Assembly: GCF_028737195.1 (NCBI RefSeq)
Contig: NZ_JAQZAJ010000003.1
Span: 592,591-656,590, forward strand
DNA from: Pseudovibrio exalbescens
GTDB taxonomy: Bacteria > Pseudomonadota > Alphaproteobacteria > Rhizobiales > Stappiaceae
Length of the DNA: 64,000 nt
Direction: 5' to 3'
The notes below the pieces were generated by a model that ran no database searches, was not told the DNA's origin, and was given only the letters and a program-made list of their open reading frames with translations. The translations under genes and the position numbers were made by a program. How positions within the stretch are numbered: position 1 is the stretch's first letter; each line of letters opens with the position of its first letter. Shown here piece by piece: positions 1 to 8,544 of the stretch.

Positions 1-14
1 TTTTGGAGATTGGA

Positions 15-437
15 ATGCGTATCAACACCAGCCGCGGTCTGCGGGATCTTGGCGATATCCTGAAGCATCTGGAGGCCACACTGGAGCCTCATGGATTCGT
101 ATTCGCCAGCTTCCCTAGGCTGTCGCTCTCTGAGGTGGCGCAATACGATCCCATTGGCACCTTTCAGGAGGGTGAGGAAATCACAGCCATCCTGACTGTT
201 GAGCAGGCTGGCGTCGCCGGGGCTCCTACAGAGCCTGTGTTTCGGCATATTGCGCTATCTGTCCATTCCTCATTGGAAGCCGTTGGGCTTACGGCCGCCA
301 TAGCCAATGCGCTTGCTGCTGAGGGAATACCTGCAAATGTGGTGGCGGGGTATTACCACGACCACGTGTTTGTCCCCGAGGAGCGTGCTGAGGAAGCGCT
401 TGAAGCCATTCGGTCCTTGAAGAATCAGGGAGATTGA
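15..437 (+). CDS. ACT domain-containing protein (DUF2241/COG3602 family)
   Basis: This encodes a protein of about 140 residues that resembles the COG3602 family of paired ACT domains, small-molecule-binding folds usually linked to amino-acid sensing; the ligand is unknown. Family hallmarks are the N-terminal block ending GFVFASFPR, the EEITAILTVEQA strand and the C-terminal YYHDHVFVP motif followed by an EEALEAI helix. I chose the ATG at 15 because a GGAG lies at 5-8 with six bases of spacing; the frame stays open to the left edge, so an upstream start cannot be excluded. It is convergent with the GGDEF-EAL gene, with only 15 bases between the two stops. No partner gene is visible. Confidence 0.75.
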   Translation: MRINTSRGLRDLGDILKHLEATLEPHGFVFASFPRLSLSEVAQYDPIGTFQEGEEITAILTVEQAGVAGAPTEPVFRHIALSVHSSLEAVGLTAAIANALAAEGIPANVVAGYYHDHVFVPEERAEEALEAIRSLKNQGD

Positions 438-452
438 TCGGCAAGCTATCCG

Positions 453-2570
453 TTAGAGGCGACGGGCCGTGCGCCGCTGCTGACGATCCTGTTTCAGGAG
501 GTGCAGAAACTCGTCTGCGCTGACCGCTGGAGAATACAGAAAGCCTTGGTATTCTTGGCAGTGAACGGTTCGGATCTGTGCCAGTTGTTCAAGGGTCTCA
601 ATGCCTTCCGCCACGATTGAAAGGTTCAAGAGGCGTCCCATCTGGGTAATCATTTGCACGATCGGCCACCGCTTTCGGTCACTGATGAAAGAGCGGTCAA
701 TCTTCAGAGCCGAAACGGGGTATCGCTGCAGATAACCCAGGTTCGAGTAGCCCGTGCCAAAGTCGTCGATCTCCAGTTGGAAACCCGCATCGCGCAATTG
801 TGTGAGTTGATGCAGCGTCGTCGCGGTCTCTTTGAGGAGCAAGCTTTCAGTAATCTCGAACTTCACACGGGAAGGGGTGATGTCGAGCTTGCTGGCCAGA
901 TCAATGAGTATTTCCGGCAGGGGTTCACGTTTGAACTGGGCTGGGGAGAGGTTGATGGACAAGGTGACCGGATACCCCTGTTCCTCCCAGGCTTTTTGCT
1001 GGCGCATGGCGTTTTCTGCAACCCACTCGCCTATGGCATCGATCAGCCCGGTTTCTTCTGCGACTTCGATGAACACACCAGCGGATATGAGACCGCGTGA
1101 TGGGTGATGCCAGCGCAACAGGCTTTCTGCCCCTGTAATATGATTGTTCTGTGCATTGAGACGGGGCTGATAGTGAAGTTCGAACTCGTCGTTGTTGATG
1201 GCATGGCGCAGCGCATTTTCTACACGCAGGCGCTCCTCAGCATCCTCTGCCATACGGGTATTGAAGAAACAGTATCGATCGCGCCCCAGATCCTTTGCGC
1301 GGTACATGGCAAGGTCTGCTTTGCGCATCAAGGTGTCGAGGTCGCGGCCATGCTCTGGATAGAGTGCAACGCCCACAGACAGGGTGATTTGCAAATTGTG
1401 CCCGCCGACAACATACGGTCTTGAGAGTTCTTGGCGCATGTGTTCGGCAACTTCCTCAATCAGGTCATGATCCGGGAAGTTTGAGAGCAGTAGTACAAAC
1501 TCGTCACCGCCAAGGCGGGCAACAAAGCCCAGGTCCTTTCCGATCGCCTCAAGCCGTTTTGCAACCTGAATGAGTAGGTCGTCACCGACCAGATGGCCGA
1601 GGGTGTCATTGATGGTCTTGAAGCGGTCGAGATCAACGAAAAGCATGGCCCCCTGGGCGTCGTTGAGTTCGGCCTCATCGAGGTGGCGATTGATGGCAAT
1701 TTCGAGATAGGTGCGGTTGGGCAGGCCCGTCAACGTATCGTGATGGGCGAGGTAACGTACCTCGTGTTCCGCTTCGAGGCGTTTGGTAACATCAATTGCG
1801 CTGATCAGGATGGTTTGCTCGCCGGTTACCGGATCGTGTCCGCGCCGTGCCGTCACATCATGCCAGCGATTGCCTTCACCGGCCTTCATCAGGCAGACCA
1901 GATTGGTCTGAAGGCGGGTTTGCAGCGCTTCGCGAATGGCGTGATAGTCGCGATCATTGCAAAAGCGGTCTGGCAGGTTGGCTGCGCTTTTGGGGCGGTG
2001 CAAACGGCTCACCGGGTTCTCATAGATGAGTTCGCCACTCTCCGTATACATGGATATCATGGAGTTGGTGAACAGCAACGCTTGTGCGATGCGCAACTGA
2101 GAGACGTCCGTGTTTGAGATGGAAGTGACTTGCACCAAAAGGCCGAGGCGGCCGTCGGTAAAGGGTTGTTCGTCGACCGCACAGGTGATGTTCGTCGGTT
2201 GGCCATCGATAACAACTGTAACGGACTCGGTTCTTTCCTCGTCTTCCGTGTTTGCAAGAAGGTAGTTGCGCAGCCGGCGAATATGGGCCGGATCACTAAA
2301 GGGGGCCGGGAGGGCAAGCGATTCTTGGTGATTGAAGGTGTCGCTGTCCAACTTCATGAAGTCGAGGCCAGCGCGGTTTGCCCATGTAATGCGAATATTT
2401 TCAAGGTCGAGCACATAAACAGGGATTTCGATCTTGGCCAGAACCCGGGCATCGGTTTGCGGTATTTTCCCGAGAGGAGGCAAGGTGCCAAGCTTCCGCC
2501 GTGACATAAACGCGGCAGGTTGAATCACCTTCTCCTCGGAGTGTTCCGAAGCCTTCGAACTTTCTGACAC
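453..2570 (-). CDS. PAS-GGDEF-EAL cyclic-di-GMP signalling protein
   Basis: A 705-residue cytoplasmic protein with two PAS-like segments (about 45-150 and 160-262), a GGDEF domain (about 270-440, intact GGDEF at 354-358) and an EAL domain (about 455-700). The cyclase A-site looks functional, but the inhibitory RxxD that normally sits five residues upstream is KDLG, so product inhibition is probably lost. In the EAL domain the signature reads ESL instead of EAL near residue 482; the metal-binding Glu, DDFGTGYS, KIDRSF and VAEGIE motifs are present, so phosphodiesterase activity is plausible. No transmembrane segment is seen. The start is a GTG with a weak Shine-Dalgarno; an ATG 21 codons in is the alternative. 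Which activity dominates cannot be told from sequence. Confidence 0.9.
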   Translation of the reverse strand: MSESSKASEHSEEKVIQPAAFMSRRKLGTLPPLGKIPQTDARVLAKIEIPVYVLDLENIRITWANRAGLDFMKLDSDTFNHQESLALPAPFSDPAHIRRLRNYLLANTEDEERTESVTVVIDGQPTNITCAVDEQPFTDGRLGLLVQVTSISNTDVSQLRIAQALLFTNSMISMYTESGELIYENPVSRLHRPKSAANLPDRFCNDRDYHAIREALQTRLQTNLVCLMKAGEGNRWHDVTARRGHDPVTGEQTILISAIDVTKRLEAEHEVRYLAHHDTLTGLPNRTYLEIAINRHLDEAELNDAQGAMLFVDLDRFKTINDTLGHLVGDDLLIQVAKRLEAIGKDLGFVARLGGDEFVLLLSNFPDHDLIEEVAEHMRQELSRPYVVGGHNLQITLSVGVALYPEHGRDLDTLMRKADLAMYRAKDLGRDRYCFFNTRMAEDAEERLRVENALRHAINNDEFELHYQPRLNAQNNHITGAESLLRWHHPSRGLISAGVFIEVAEETGLIDAIGEWVAENAMRQQKAWEEQGYPVTLSINLSPAQFKREPLPEILIDLASKLDITPSRVKFEITESLLLKETATTLHQLTQLRDAGFQLEIDDFGTGYSNLGYLQRYPVSALKIDRSFISDRKRWPIVQMITQMGRLLNLSIVAEGIETLEQLAQIRTVHCQEYQGFLYSPAVSADEFLHLLKQDRQQRRTARRL

Positions 2571-2917
2571 GATTAAGCCAGCCCCAAATAGTTATAAATG
2601 CCCATTACCCATAGAAAGTTTCGTCGAAAATAATTATCAAATTCTACAGATGTGAACGGGTATAGGCGGATCTTTGCTAGATCATGCTTAACGAAAGATA
2701 ACCAAACGAGAGGCTGTCGTTTTCCCGCATCCACGAGGACAGCTTGTCGCACTGGAGCTGGAAAACGGGGAGGGGCTTTGGGACCACACTTTTTTACCGG
2801 GACTATCTCAGTGAATAATAGTTTGGTGTTTGCGAGCAGCGCTCCCATCTTCTAAGAATAGGTAACTTCACCCGCCGCAACTGGCGGCAGCAATCTTTAA
2901 GGGAGCAAGTCACTCGT
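2571..2917. other. Intergenic region between divergent GGDEF-EAL and clpP-like genes
   Basis: About 350 bases separate two divergently transcribed genes, so both promoters should lie here. The part from 2580 to 2700 is AT-rich. I see no convincing coding sequence; short open frames on both strands lack ribosome binding sites and family resemblance. An AAGGGAG at 2899-2905 precedes the protease gene but is spaced 12 bases from its ATG, longer than usual. Confidence 0.5.
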
Positions 2918-3529
2918 ATGACGGACTATTCCTCTCCGATGCCTCATTATCTTGATGACGAAGGCGAAACGGCAAAATCTGAAAAGTCCATTCCAGTGGA
3001 CAAGCACCTGTTTGACGCTCGTACGGTTCTGATCACAGGTCAAATCTCGCAGGAACTTGCTCAGGACGTCTGTTCTCGGTTGTTGGCTTTGTCTCAGGTC
3101 TCCGATGATCCAATCACCGTGATCGTTTCTTCTCCGGGCGGCCATGTGGAATCCGGTGACATGATTCATGACACCATCCGCTTCATTCGCCCTGAAGTGC
3201 GTATGCTTGGTATGGGCTGGGTCGCAAGTGCGGGCGCATTGATTTACGTTTCAGTGCCAAAGGAACGTCGCCTGTGTACGCCGAACACTCGTTTCCTGTT
3301 GCACCAACCATCGGGTGGCGCTGGCGGCATGGCGACCGACATTGAAATTCAAGCAAAAGAGATCCTGAAGATGCGTGATCGCCTCAATCAGATCTTTGCC
3401 GATGCTACGGGCCAGCCGATTGAGCGTATTGAGAAAGATACGGACCGCGACTACTGGATGTCTCCGGCAGAAGGCATTGAATACGGTTTGGTCGGCCGCG
3501 TCGTGAACAGCGCAAAAGAACTGGACTAG
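2918..3529 (+). CDS. clpP: ClpP-family serine protease (stand-alone Clp proteolytic subunit)
   Basis: A 203-residue ClpP-fold protease subunit, expected to form a double-heptamer chamber that degrades substrates fed by a Clp ATPase. The catalytic triad is readable as Ser104 (in WVASAGA), His129 (in LLHQP) and Asp174 (in EKDTDRD), and the oxyanion GG of SSPGGHV is present. The N-terminal 30 residues are charged and unlike the short propeptide of housekeeping ClpP. No clpX or lon gene follows, and a strong terminator ends the transcript at 3585, so this is monocistronic and probably a second ClpP paralogue rather than the clpP of a clpPX operon. The ATG at 2918 was chosen; an in-frame ATG at 2939 lacks a ribosome site. 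Confidence 0.88.
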   Translation: MTDYSSPMPHYLDDEGETAKSEKSIPVDKHLFDARTVLITGQISQELAQDVCSRLLALSQVSDDPITVIVSSPGGHVESGDMIHDTIRFIRPEVRMLGMGWVASAGALIYVSVPKERRLCTPNTRFLLHQPSGGAGGMATDIEIQAKEILKMRDRLNQIFADATGQPIERIEKDTDRDYWMSPAEGIEYGLVGRVVNSAKELD

Positions 3530-3559
3530 CGGTTCAAGACACTGTTCTGAAGTGAAAGA

Positions 3560-3585
3560 AAGCGGTCCTTGAGGCCGCTTTTTTT
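3560..3585 (+). terminator. Rho-independent terminator after the clpP-like gene
   Basis: The arms AAGCGG...CC and GG-CCGCTT enclose a TTGA tetraloop and are followed by a run of T residues. It lies 30 bases after the protease stop codon. Confidence 0.85.
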
Positions 3586-3886
3586 GTTGCCCAAACGCAC
3601 CACATTGCCGCGCGGTCATGGAGATATGTTTTTGCGGCTTGCGAAAATTCGGTTGTGGTACTAAATGCATCTACGCCTCCCGGATGTGACATGAGTGCCA
3701 CATTGAGGCTTGGAGTGTTTCATCTCCGCCTGTCCAAACCACTTCTCCTCACCCATGTCGTTAGAGTGTCAAACCGCCAGTTGACGGTGTGTTCAGAAGT
3801 GATTGTTCGATCCTTCCCGTTCCTTGCTTTACATGAAGGGGATTGATCTTATCTATCAATAACAAGTGCTTTACGCGGAGAAACGC
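3586..3886. other. Leader region of the adenylate cyclase gene
   Basis: About 300 bases between the clpP-like terminator and the cyclase start. I find no convincing gene; an open frame at 3655-3846 has no ribosome site or recognisable domain. The cyclase promoter is presumably here, but I see no clear -35/-10 pair. Confidence 0.4.
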
Positions 3887-5140
3887 ATGTTCATCCATGG
3901 CGCCATTCTGTCGGCTGATATCGTGAGCTGGCTCTACGAGAAAGCTCGCTTCTATCCGAACATTTCGCAGGTGCTTGAAGAGTTGGTGGAACGCACGCGT
4001 GAAGCAGGAATGCTGGTTGATCGGATGTGGATCAGCATTCCGGTCCTCCATCCGTCACTTCGCGCAAAGGGCTTTCATTGGACCTTAGAAAAAGGAGTAG
4101 AGCTGCGATATTATCGCGGTGAGCCCGCACTTGAGCAAATGTACCTGAACAGCCCTCTAAAGGTGGTGCACGACACAGGCGAGTCAGTGCGCTTACAGAT
4201 TACACAGGAAGCTCAAGAGAACGAGTTCGGCATTGTGCCCGATCTGAGGGAAGCTGGCTTTACGGACTATATCGCCATGCCCCTTGTTTTTTCTGAAGCC
4301 ACCCCTGGCACAGTGAGTATGGCAACGCGCGAGTCCGTTGGCTTCAACGACGCCGATATCTTGGCGTTTGAGACCATTGCCCAGCCGCTCAGCATGCTGT
4401 GTGAGGCGCAAGCCCTAAAAGAAAAGGCTGAAACCGTTCTGAACACCTATGTTGGTCCGCGGGCAGGTGCGCGTGTATTGAACGGCGAGATCAAGCGTGG
4501 GGATGGTGAGCGCATCTCGGCAATCGTTGGCTTTGCAGACTTGCGGGGCTTTACGCAGCTGTCCAATCAGCTGCCGAGCGACAAGATCATAGAGCTATTG
4601 AATATTTATTTCGGTGCCATGTCTGAGGCCGTCGAGCGTAATGGCGGTGAGGTGCTAAAGTTCATCGGTGATGAAGTGCTCTCTGTCTTTCCCTATGAAA
4701 ACGAAGAGGGGGCCCGCGTCGCGGCCATGCAGGCGCTTTTGACAGCGAAGGAAACAATGCAAGGGATCCAGCGCGCAAATGACACCAGTTGCCCCATGCT
4801 GCCCGATTTGCGCCTGGGAATGGGTCTTCATGCGGGAGACGTCTTCTTCGGAAACGTAGGGGGAGAGACACGCCTCGACTTTACTGTCGTTGGGCCCACC
4901 GTCAACAAGGCTTCCCGGATCGCAGGCCTTTCCAAAGACCTCAATCAGGACATTCTGACTTCCAAGGAATTTGCCGATATTCTGGGCTGCCATGCGGGGG
5001 CGCTGGGCTCTTATTACCTGAAAGGGTTTGAGGAGCCACAGCCGGTATTTACGGCACCTGAACACGGCAGCGACTGCAAGACCGAAGAAGGAAAGCTTGC
5101 TTGGGATGCTTATGGCGCCCTGAAAACCAACGCCTCGTAA
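3887..5140 (+). CDS. Class III adenylate cyclase with N-terminal GAF-like sensor region
   Basis: About 417 residues. The C-terminal half is a class III nucleotidyl cyclase domain: metal-binding aspartates lie in FADLRGF (Asp218) and FIGDEV (Asp262), the adenine-selecting Lys is in EVLKFIGD and the matching Asp in RLDFTVVG, and the transition-state Asn and Arg are in VNKASR. It should therefore convert ATP to cAMP. Residues of roughly 1-190 resemble a GAF-type sensor, including a conserved MPLVFSEATPGTVSMATRE stretch, and no membrane segment is visible, so it is probably a soluble sensor cyclase. The ATG at 3887 has GGAG at 3877-3880; a GTG at 3866 is less likely. The transcript ends at a hairpin near 5190. 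Confidence 0.88.
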   Translation: MFIHGAILSADIVSWLYEKARFYPNISQVLEELVERTREAGMLVDRMWISIPVLHPSLRAKGFHWTLEKGVELRYYRGEPALEQMYLNSPLKVVHDTGESVRLQITQEAQENEFGIVPDLREAGFTDYIAMPLVFSEATPGTVSMATRESVGFNDADILAFETIAQPLSMLCEAQALKEKAETVLNTYVGPRAGARVLNGEIKRGDGERISAIVGFADLRGFTQLSNQLPSDKIIELLNIYFGAMSEAVERNGGEVLKFIGDEVLSVFPYENEEGARVAAMQALLTAKETMQGIQRANDTSCPMLPDLRLGMGLHAGDVFFGNVGGETRLDFTVVGPTVNKASRIAGLSKDLNQDILTSKEFADILGCHAGALGSYYLKGFEEPQPVFTAPEHGSDCKTEEGKLAWDAYGALKTNAS

Positions 5141-5166
5141 TTTTTCCCATCCGTTTGGATGAAAAC

Positions 5167-5203
5167 AAAAAACCCGCCACGGTCCTCCGGGCGGGTTTTG
5201 TTT
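5167..5203. terminator. Bidirectional terminator between cyclase and DUF599 genes
   Basis: The arms AACCCGCC (5171-5178) and GGCGGGTT (5190-5197) are perfectly complementary, with an A-run on the left and a T-run on the right, so it can serve both convergent genes. Confidence 0.85.
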
Positions 5204-5227
5204 TGACTTGCATGAATCTTTTGGGGG

Positions 5228-5905
5228 TCAAAGCAACACTGCACGTGCCTTCGAGAAAAACTGGCGCCGGACCAGCACCATAAACACAAAGAGCGTTGCC
5301 GCCATAAAGACATGCGGACCGCCATACCAACCAAGAAAACCCACGGAAAAGAACAGACTGGCCTGTCCTCGGCTGAAATGGCGCCCTGCCAGCGTCACAA
5401 ACTTTGCGGCTCGATCCACTCTCTCCAAGGCTTCAGGATCCTCCTTGCCTTGCGTGTCAGCGACACTGCCCATGATGATTGTGGCATAGTTGAACAGGCG
5501 GTAGGCCCAACCGAACTTAAAGAACGAGTAGGCAAGGATGACGATCAGGCCGATGGCCTTGGTCTCCCAGTGCGCAGGATCCGGTGTCAGTTGGATCGGC
5601 AGTTCTTTGGCAAGTTCAACCACCTTGTCAGTTGAATTGAGAATGGCGAATGCGCCGCCAATGGCCAGTAGGGAGGTGGAGGCAAAGAAGGATGTGCCCT
5701 GCTGAAGGCCTGCTGCAATGTTGGTATCGGCAATTCTCATCTGCCGCGACAACATGGCGCGCAACCACGTGTGACGGTAGGCATCCATCATGTGAGTGAG
5801 AGATTTTTCACGCCATGGACTTGCATAGATCAGCCAGCTGTAGAGCAGCCAGCAGAACAAAAAAAAGATCAATGCGCCGATATCAAATGGACTCAAATGC
5901 TCCAT
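5228..5905 (-). CDS. DUF599 family membrane protein
   Basis: A 225-residue predicted inner-membrane protein with about four hydrophobic segments (near residues 10-28, 80-97, 125-140 and 195-215). The segment around MLSRQMRIADTNIAAGLQQGTSFFASTSLL, seen in parts, matches the conserved core of DUF599, in which a charged amphipathic region is followed by an FFAST motif. Function is unknown for the family. It is transcribed alone, converging on the adenylate cyclase gene with a shared terminator. Upstream (5906-6180) no gene is apparent. Confidence 0.82.
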   Translation of the reverse strand: MEHLSPFDIGALIFFLFCWLLYSWLIYASPWREKSLTHMMDAYRHTWLRAMLSRQMRIADTNIAAGLQQGTSFFASTSLLAIGGAFAILNSTDKVVELAKELPIQLTPDPAHWETKAIGLIVILAYSFFKFGWAYRLFNYATIIMGSVADTQGKEDPEALERVDRAAKFVTLAGRHFSRGQASLFFSVGFLGWYGGPHVFMAATLFVFMVLVRRQFFSKARAVLL

Positions 5906-6180
5906 TTTTGGCCTTTCTCTGCCGTTTTTTCACGCTATTCTTGCCCGGGGTGTGTTCGAAATACTCTTGACACGAATTCACCATGTTTTATCGCCTGCTT
6001 AGTGACGTCCTCAAGAAGTAAACGCGAGGTTAACGGATGGGTGGGGCGTGGTTCCACAGGAAATATGGCAGTTCGATGTCAATTAGGGGCTTGCGTCTCA
6101 GATCGAGACGGGCTAATCACCACCCCCGCAGCGCAATGAGTTTTCGTTTGCGCGCTATTTACAACAACTCATGGTGTTTT

Positions 6181-6288
6181 ATGGACCAGGAAGTTCAGAA
6201 GTCCTGCTGGGGCGTGACGGCGAGAGCAGTTGTCGCATTAGGGGGCGCGCTGGCGCTGATCTATGTATTCGCAGGGGCTGGCGCCTAG
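6181..6288 (+). CDS. Possible small single-pass membrane protein (35 aa)
   Basis: A short frame encodes a charged N-terminus (MDQEVQKSCW) and then a hydrophobic helix (VVALGGALALIYVFAG) ending in Gly-Ala. It stops 40 bases before a strong terminator, which gives it a transcript context. No Shine-Dalgarno is seen upstream of the ATG, and I recognise no family. It may equally be a non-coding small RNA. Confidence 0.3.
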   Translation: MDQEVQKSCWGVTARAVVALGGALALIYVFAGAGA

Positions 6289-6328
6289 CCAAGGCCCGCC
6301 GACTGGCGAATAAGGTTTCTATAGAAGG

Positions 6329-6360
6329 GGTGCAGATTACGGTCTGCACCTTTTTCTTTT
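6329..6360 (+). terminator. Strong rho-independent terminator
   Basis: Perfect 8-bp arms GGTGCAGA (6329-6336) and TCTGCACC (6343-6350) enclose a six-base loop and are followed by TTTTTCTTTT. No gene longer than 35 codons lies directly upstream on this strand. Confidence 0.88.
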
Positions 6361-6430
6361 GTAGGCCAAATCACCCAAAGGTGTGTTGCAGGCTCTTTCC
6401 TTGCAAAGCTCATATTGATAAACAGCTGCC

Positions 6431-6865
6431 ATGGCATTGCATCTTGTAAAATTATGCGTGGGCGTTGATAGCCCGGATCAGCTTCAGCAATACATCGAGC
6501 ACCGGCAGGTGCTGGCGCTCGCAGCGGGCGTCTCTGATGAGCAAGTCCATACGACCCGCATGGTCCCCACACGAATAGAGGAACTGCTTGATGGTGGCTC
6601 TCTCTACTGGGTTATCAAGGGATCCATTCAGGTGCGCCAAAAACTCATCGATATTCGCGTGCTTAAGGACGATGGCGGTCGCAAGCAGTGTGAGCTGGTC
6701 TTGGAGCCGCACTTGGTACACACGCATCAGCAGCCGCGCCGCCCATTTCAGGGCTGGCGCTATTTGAAGGCCGAAGACGCTCCCGCGGACATGCGCATAT
6801 CAGCGGTGTCCGGCGATATTCCGGAGAGCATGCGTCAGGAGCTTCAAGAGCTCTGCCTAATCTAG
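6431..6865 (+). CDS. DUF1489 family protein
   Basis: A 144-residue soluble protein matching DUF1489, a family largely confined to alphaproteobacteria and without assigned function. Recognisable features are the opening LHLVKLCVGVDS, the TRMVPTR motif, GSLYWVIKGSIQVRQ in the centre and the FQGWRYL motif near residue 110. The start ATG lies shortly after a terminator; no strong Shine-Dalgarno is seen. It is monocistronic here, with the next gene beginning almost 190 bases downstream. Confidence 0.85.
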   Translation: MALHLVKLCVGVDSPDQLQQYIEHRQVLALAAGVSDEQVHTTRMVPTRIEELLDGGSLYWVIKGSIQVRQKLIDIRVLKDDGGRKQCELVLEPHLVHTHQQPRRPFQGWRYLKAEDAPADMRISAVSGDIPESMRQELQELCLI

Positions 6866-7054
6866 CTGTATGTCGTTTTTTCGATTGCGCTTGTGAAGGA
6901 AATTTGCCTTCTCTCATCTTGCTTTAGCGGTTTCCTACCTCACATGACTGACAAGCCTTTCCGCTTCCGTTAACAGGAGTGGCTTGGTAAGCGGTGGTGT
7001 TTGCACTTATACTGACATTCAGCCTTTCAGAATGTTGGGTTTGGAGGCCTTTAA

Positions 7055-7783
7055 ATGAAAGATAAGCAAGATGCGCTTTTAAAGCGTACCGACCTCCCAG
7101 AGCAGTCCTCTTCTTCTCAGGACATTCAAGCGTTCCTCAAAGCAGCCAGATCGATTGGTGCCCCAAAAACCGCCGGTGAGAATGGCCGGTTGGTGTTCGC
7201 ACTGGATGCCACCATGAGCCGGCAACCGACGTGGGATCAAGCCTGCCACCTGCAGGCCGAAATGTTCCACGAGGCGGGCAAGGTCGGCGGTCTGGATGTG
7301 CAGCTCGTCTATTTTCGCGGCTTCGGCGAGTGCCGTGCTTCGAAGTGGGCGAGAGATGCTACTCAGTTGGCCTCTATGATGGGGCGGATCCATTGTCAGG
7401 GTGGGAGGACGCAGATCCGAAAAGTCCTCAAACACACCATCGCAGAGACGCGAAAGAAAAAGGTTCAGGCGCTGATCTATATCGGTGACTGTATGGAGGA
7501 GGAGCCTGATCTGTTGTGTGATCATGCCGGCGAACTGGGTTTGCTGGGCGTGCCCACATTCATGTTTCAAGAGGGCAATGACCCATTGGCGGAGCATACC
7601 TTCAAAGAGGTAGCGCGATTGACCAAAGGGGTCTTCCATCGATTTGACAGACAATCTGCAGAGCGCTTGCGCCAGCTCCTCGGAGCTGTGGCAGCCTATT
7701 CGGCAGGTGGTCGTGTTGCCTTGGAGAATTTGAGCAACAGTGGCCACAAGGGCGCTCAGTTGCTGATTGGAGATATGCGATAG
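7055..7783 (+). CDS. VWA domain protein with intact MIDAS
   Basis: A 242-residue protein with a von Willebrand factor A fold. A metal-ion-dependent adhesion site can be read as Asp51-x-Thr-x-Ser55 in ALDATMS, the later Thr in GGRTQI and the Asp in IYIGDCME. No signal peptide or membrane helix is present, so it is probably cytoplasmic. The stop codon is followed two bases later by the start of a membrane-anchored J-domain gene, indicating co-transcription and a joint function. I infer a chaperone-linked assembly role, but no substrate is known from sequence alone. The ATG at 7055 follows a GGAGG at 7042-7046. Confidence 0.8.
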   Translation: MKDKQDALLKRTDLPEQSSSSQDIQAFLKAARSIGAPKTAGENGRLVFALDATMSRQPTWDQACHLQAEMFHEAGKVGGLDVQLVYFRGFGECRASKWARDATQLASMMGRIHCQGGRTQIRKVLKHTIAETRKKKVQALIYIGDCMEEEPDLLCDHAGELGLLGVPTFMFQEGNDPLAEHTFKEVARLTKGVFHRFDRQSAERLRQLLGAVAAYSAGGRVALENLSNSGHKGAQLLIGDMR

Positions 7784-7785
7784 CG

Positions 7786-8526
7786 ATGGCTTATCTGGTT
7801 GCAGGAGGGCTGGTTCTGGCCCTTTCCATTTATCTTGCGAATGCTTTCACGAAGTCCAACCCGGCTGAACTGGCCAGAAAAATCAAGCTGGTTGGCGGAA
7901 TTTTTCTGATACCGGTCTGCATATTTCTGGTTGTCACAGGGCGCTGGCTCGTTGCCATACCGCTTGCAGCTGTCGCCTTGTCGCTCTTTGGCGTTCGTGG
8001 CTTTTCGCCGTTTGCGGGCCTTCGTGGTCTCAACCTAGGAGGGCTTGGTGGCGATCCGTTTGGCGCATCACGAGGAAATCAAAAGTCCTCAGTGCGTTCG
8101 GCGTTCTTTGAGATGGCTCTGGATCACGACAGCGGTGAGATGGATGGCCGGGTGCGGTCGGGACGCTACTCCGGCCAAAGGCTGAGTGATTTGTCCATGG
8201 AGGACATGAAGAGCCTCTGGCGAGAAGTTTCTGGAGATCAGGACAGCCTGACTCTATTCGAAACTTATCTCGACAGCCGGTTCGCCGACTGGCGTGTACA
8301 CTTCCAGTCGGACTCCACATCTGGGCATAGCCAGTCTTCGAGCTCTGGCTCCCTGACTGAAGAGGAGGCCTACGAGATTCTTGGTCTTTCCCCGGGGGCC
8401 AGCACGGAGGAAATCCGAGCGGCCCACCGCAGACTGATCAAGAGAGTTCATCCGGACAGCGGCGGCTCCGCGGTCCTTGCTGCTAAGCTCAACGAGGCGA
8501 AGGATAGGCTTCTCAACAGACATTAG
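7786..8526 (+). CDS. Membrane-anchored J-domain (DnaJ-like) protein
   Basis: A 246-residue protein with two or three hydrophobic segments in the first 75 residues, a middle region with a FFEMALDHDSGEMDG block, and a C-terminal J domain from about residue 192. The J domain carries the Hsp70-stimulating HPD tripeptide (RVHPDSGG). The middle block with G-x-MDG resembles the membrane J proteins of alphaproteobacteria. This protein should recruit DnaK to the inner membrane. It begins 2 bases after the VWA gene, so the two are likely translated from one mRNA. It converges on the carboxypeptidase gene with an 18-base gap and no visible terminator. Confidence 0.85.
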   Translation: MAYLVAGGLVLALSIYLANAFTKSNPAELARKIKLVGGIFLIPVCIFLVVTGRWLVAIPLAAVALSLFGVRGFSPFAGLRGLNLGGLGGDPFGASRGNQKSSVRSAFFEMALDHDSGEMDGRVRSGRYSGQRLSDLSMEDMKSLWREVSGDQDSLTLFETYLDSRFADWRVHFQSDSTSGHSQSSSSGSLTEEEAYEILGLSPGASTEEIRAAHRRLIKRVHPDSGGSAVLAAKLNEAKDRLLNRH

Positions 8527-8544
8527 TTATCACCGTTACGCAAG

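Larger units (their letters stand above)
5906..6430. other. Intergenic region holding a possible small ORF and a terminator
   Basis: This 525-base gap contains the promoter region of the DUF599 gene, a candidate 35-codon membrane ORF (6181-6288) and a strong plus-strand terminator at 6329-6360. The presence of a terminator with no long gene before it implies a short transcript in between, either a small mRNA or a small RNA. A TTGACA at 5967-5972 exists but has no good -10 partner. Confidence 0.45.
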
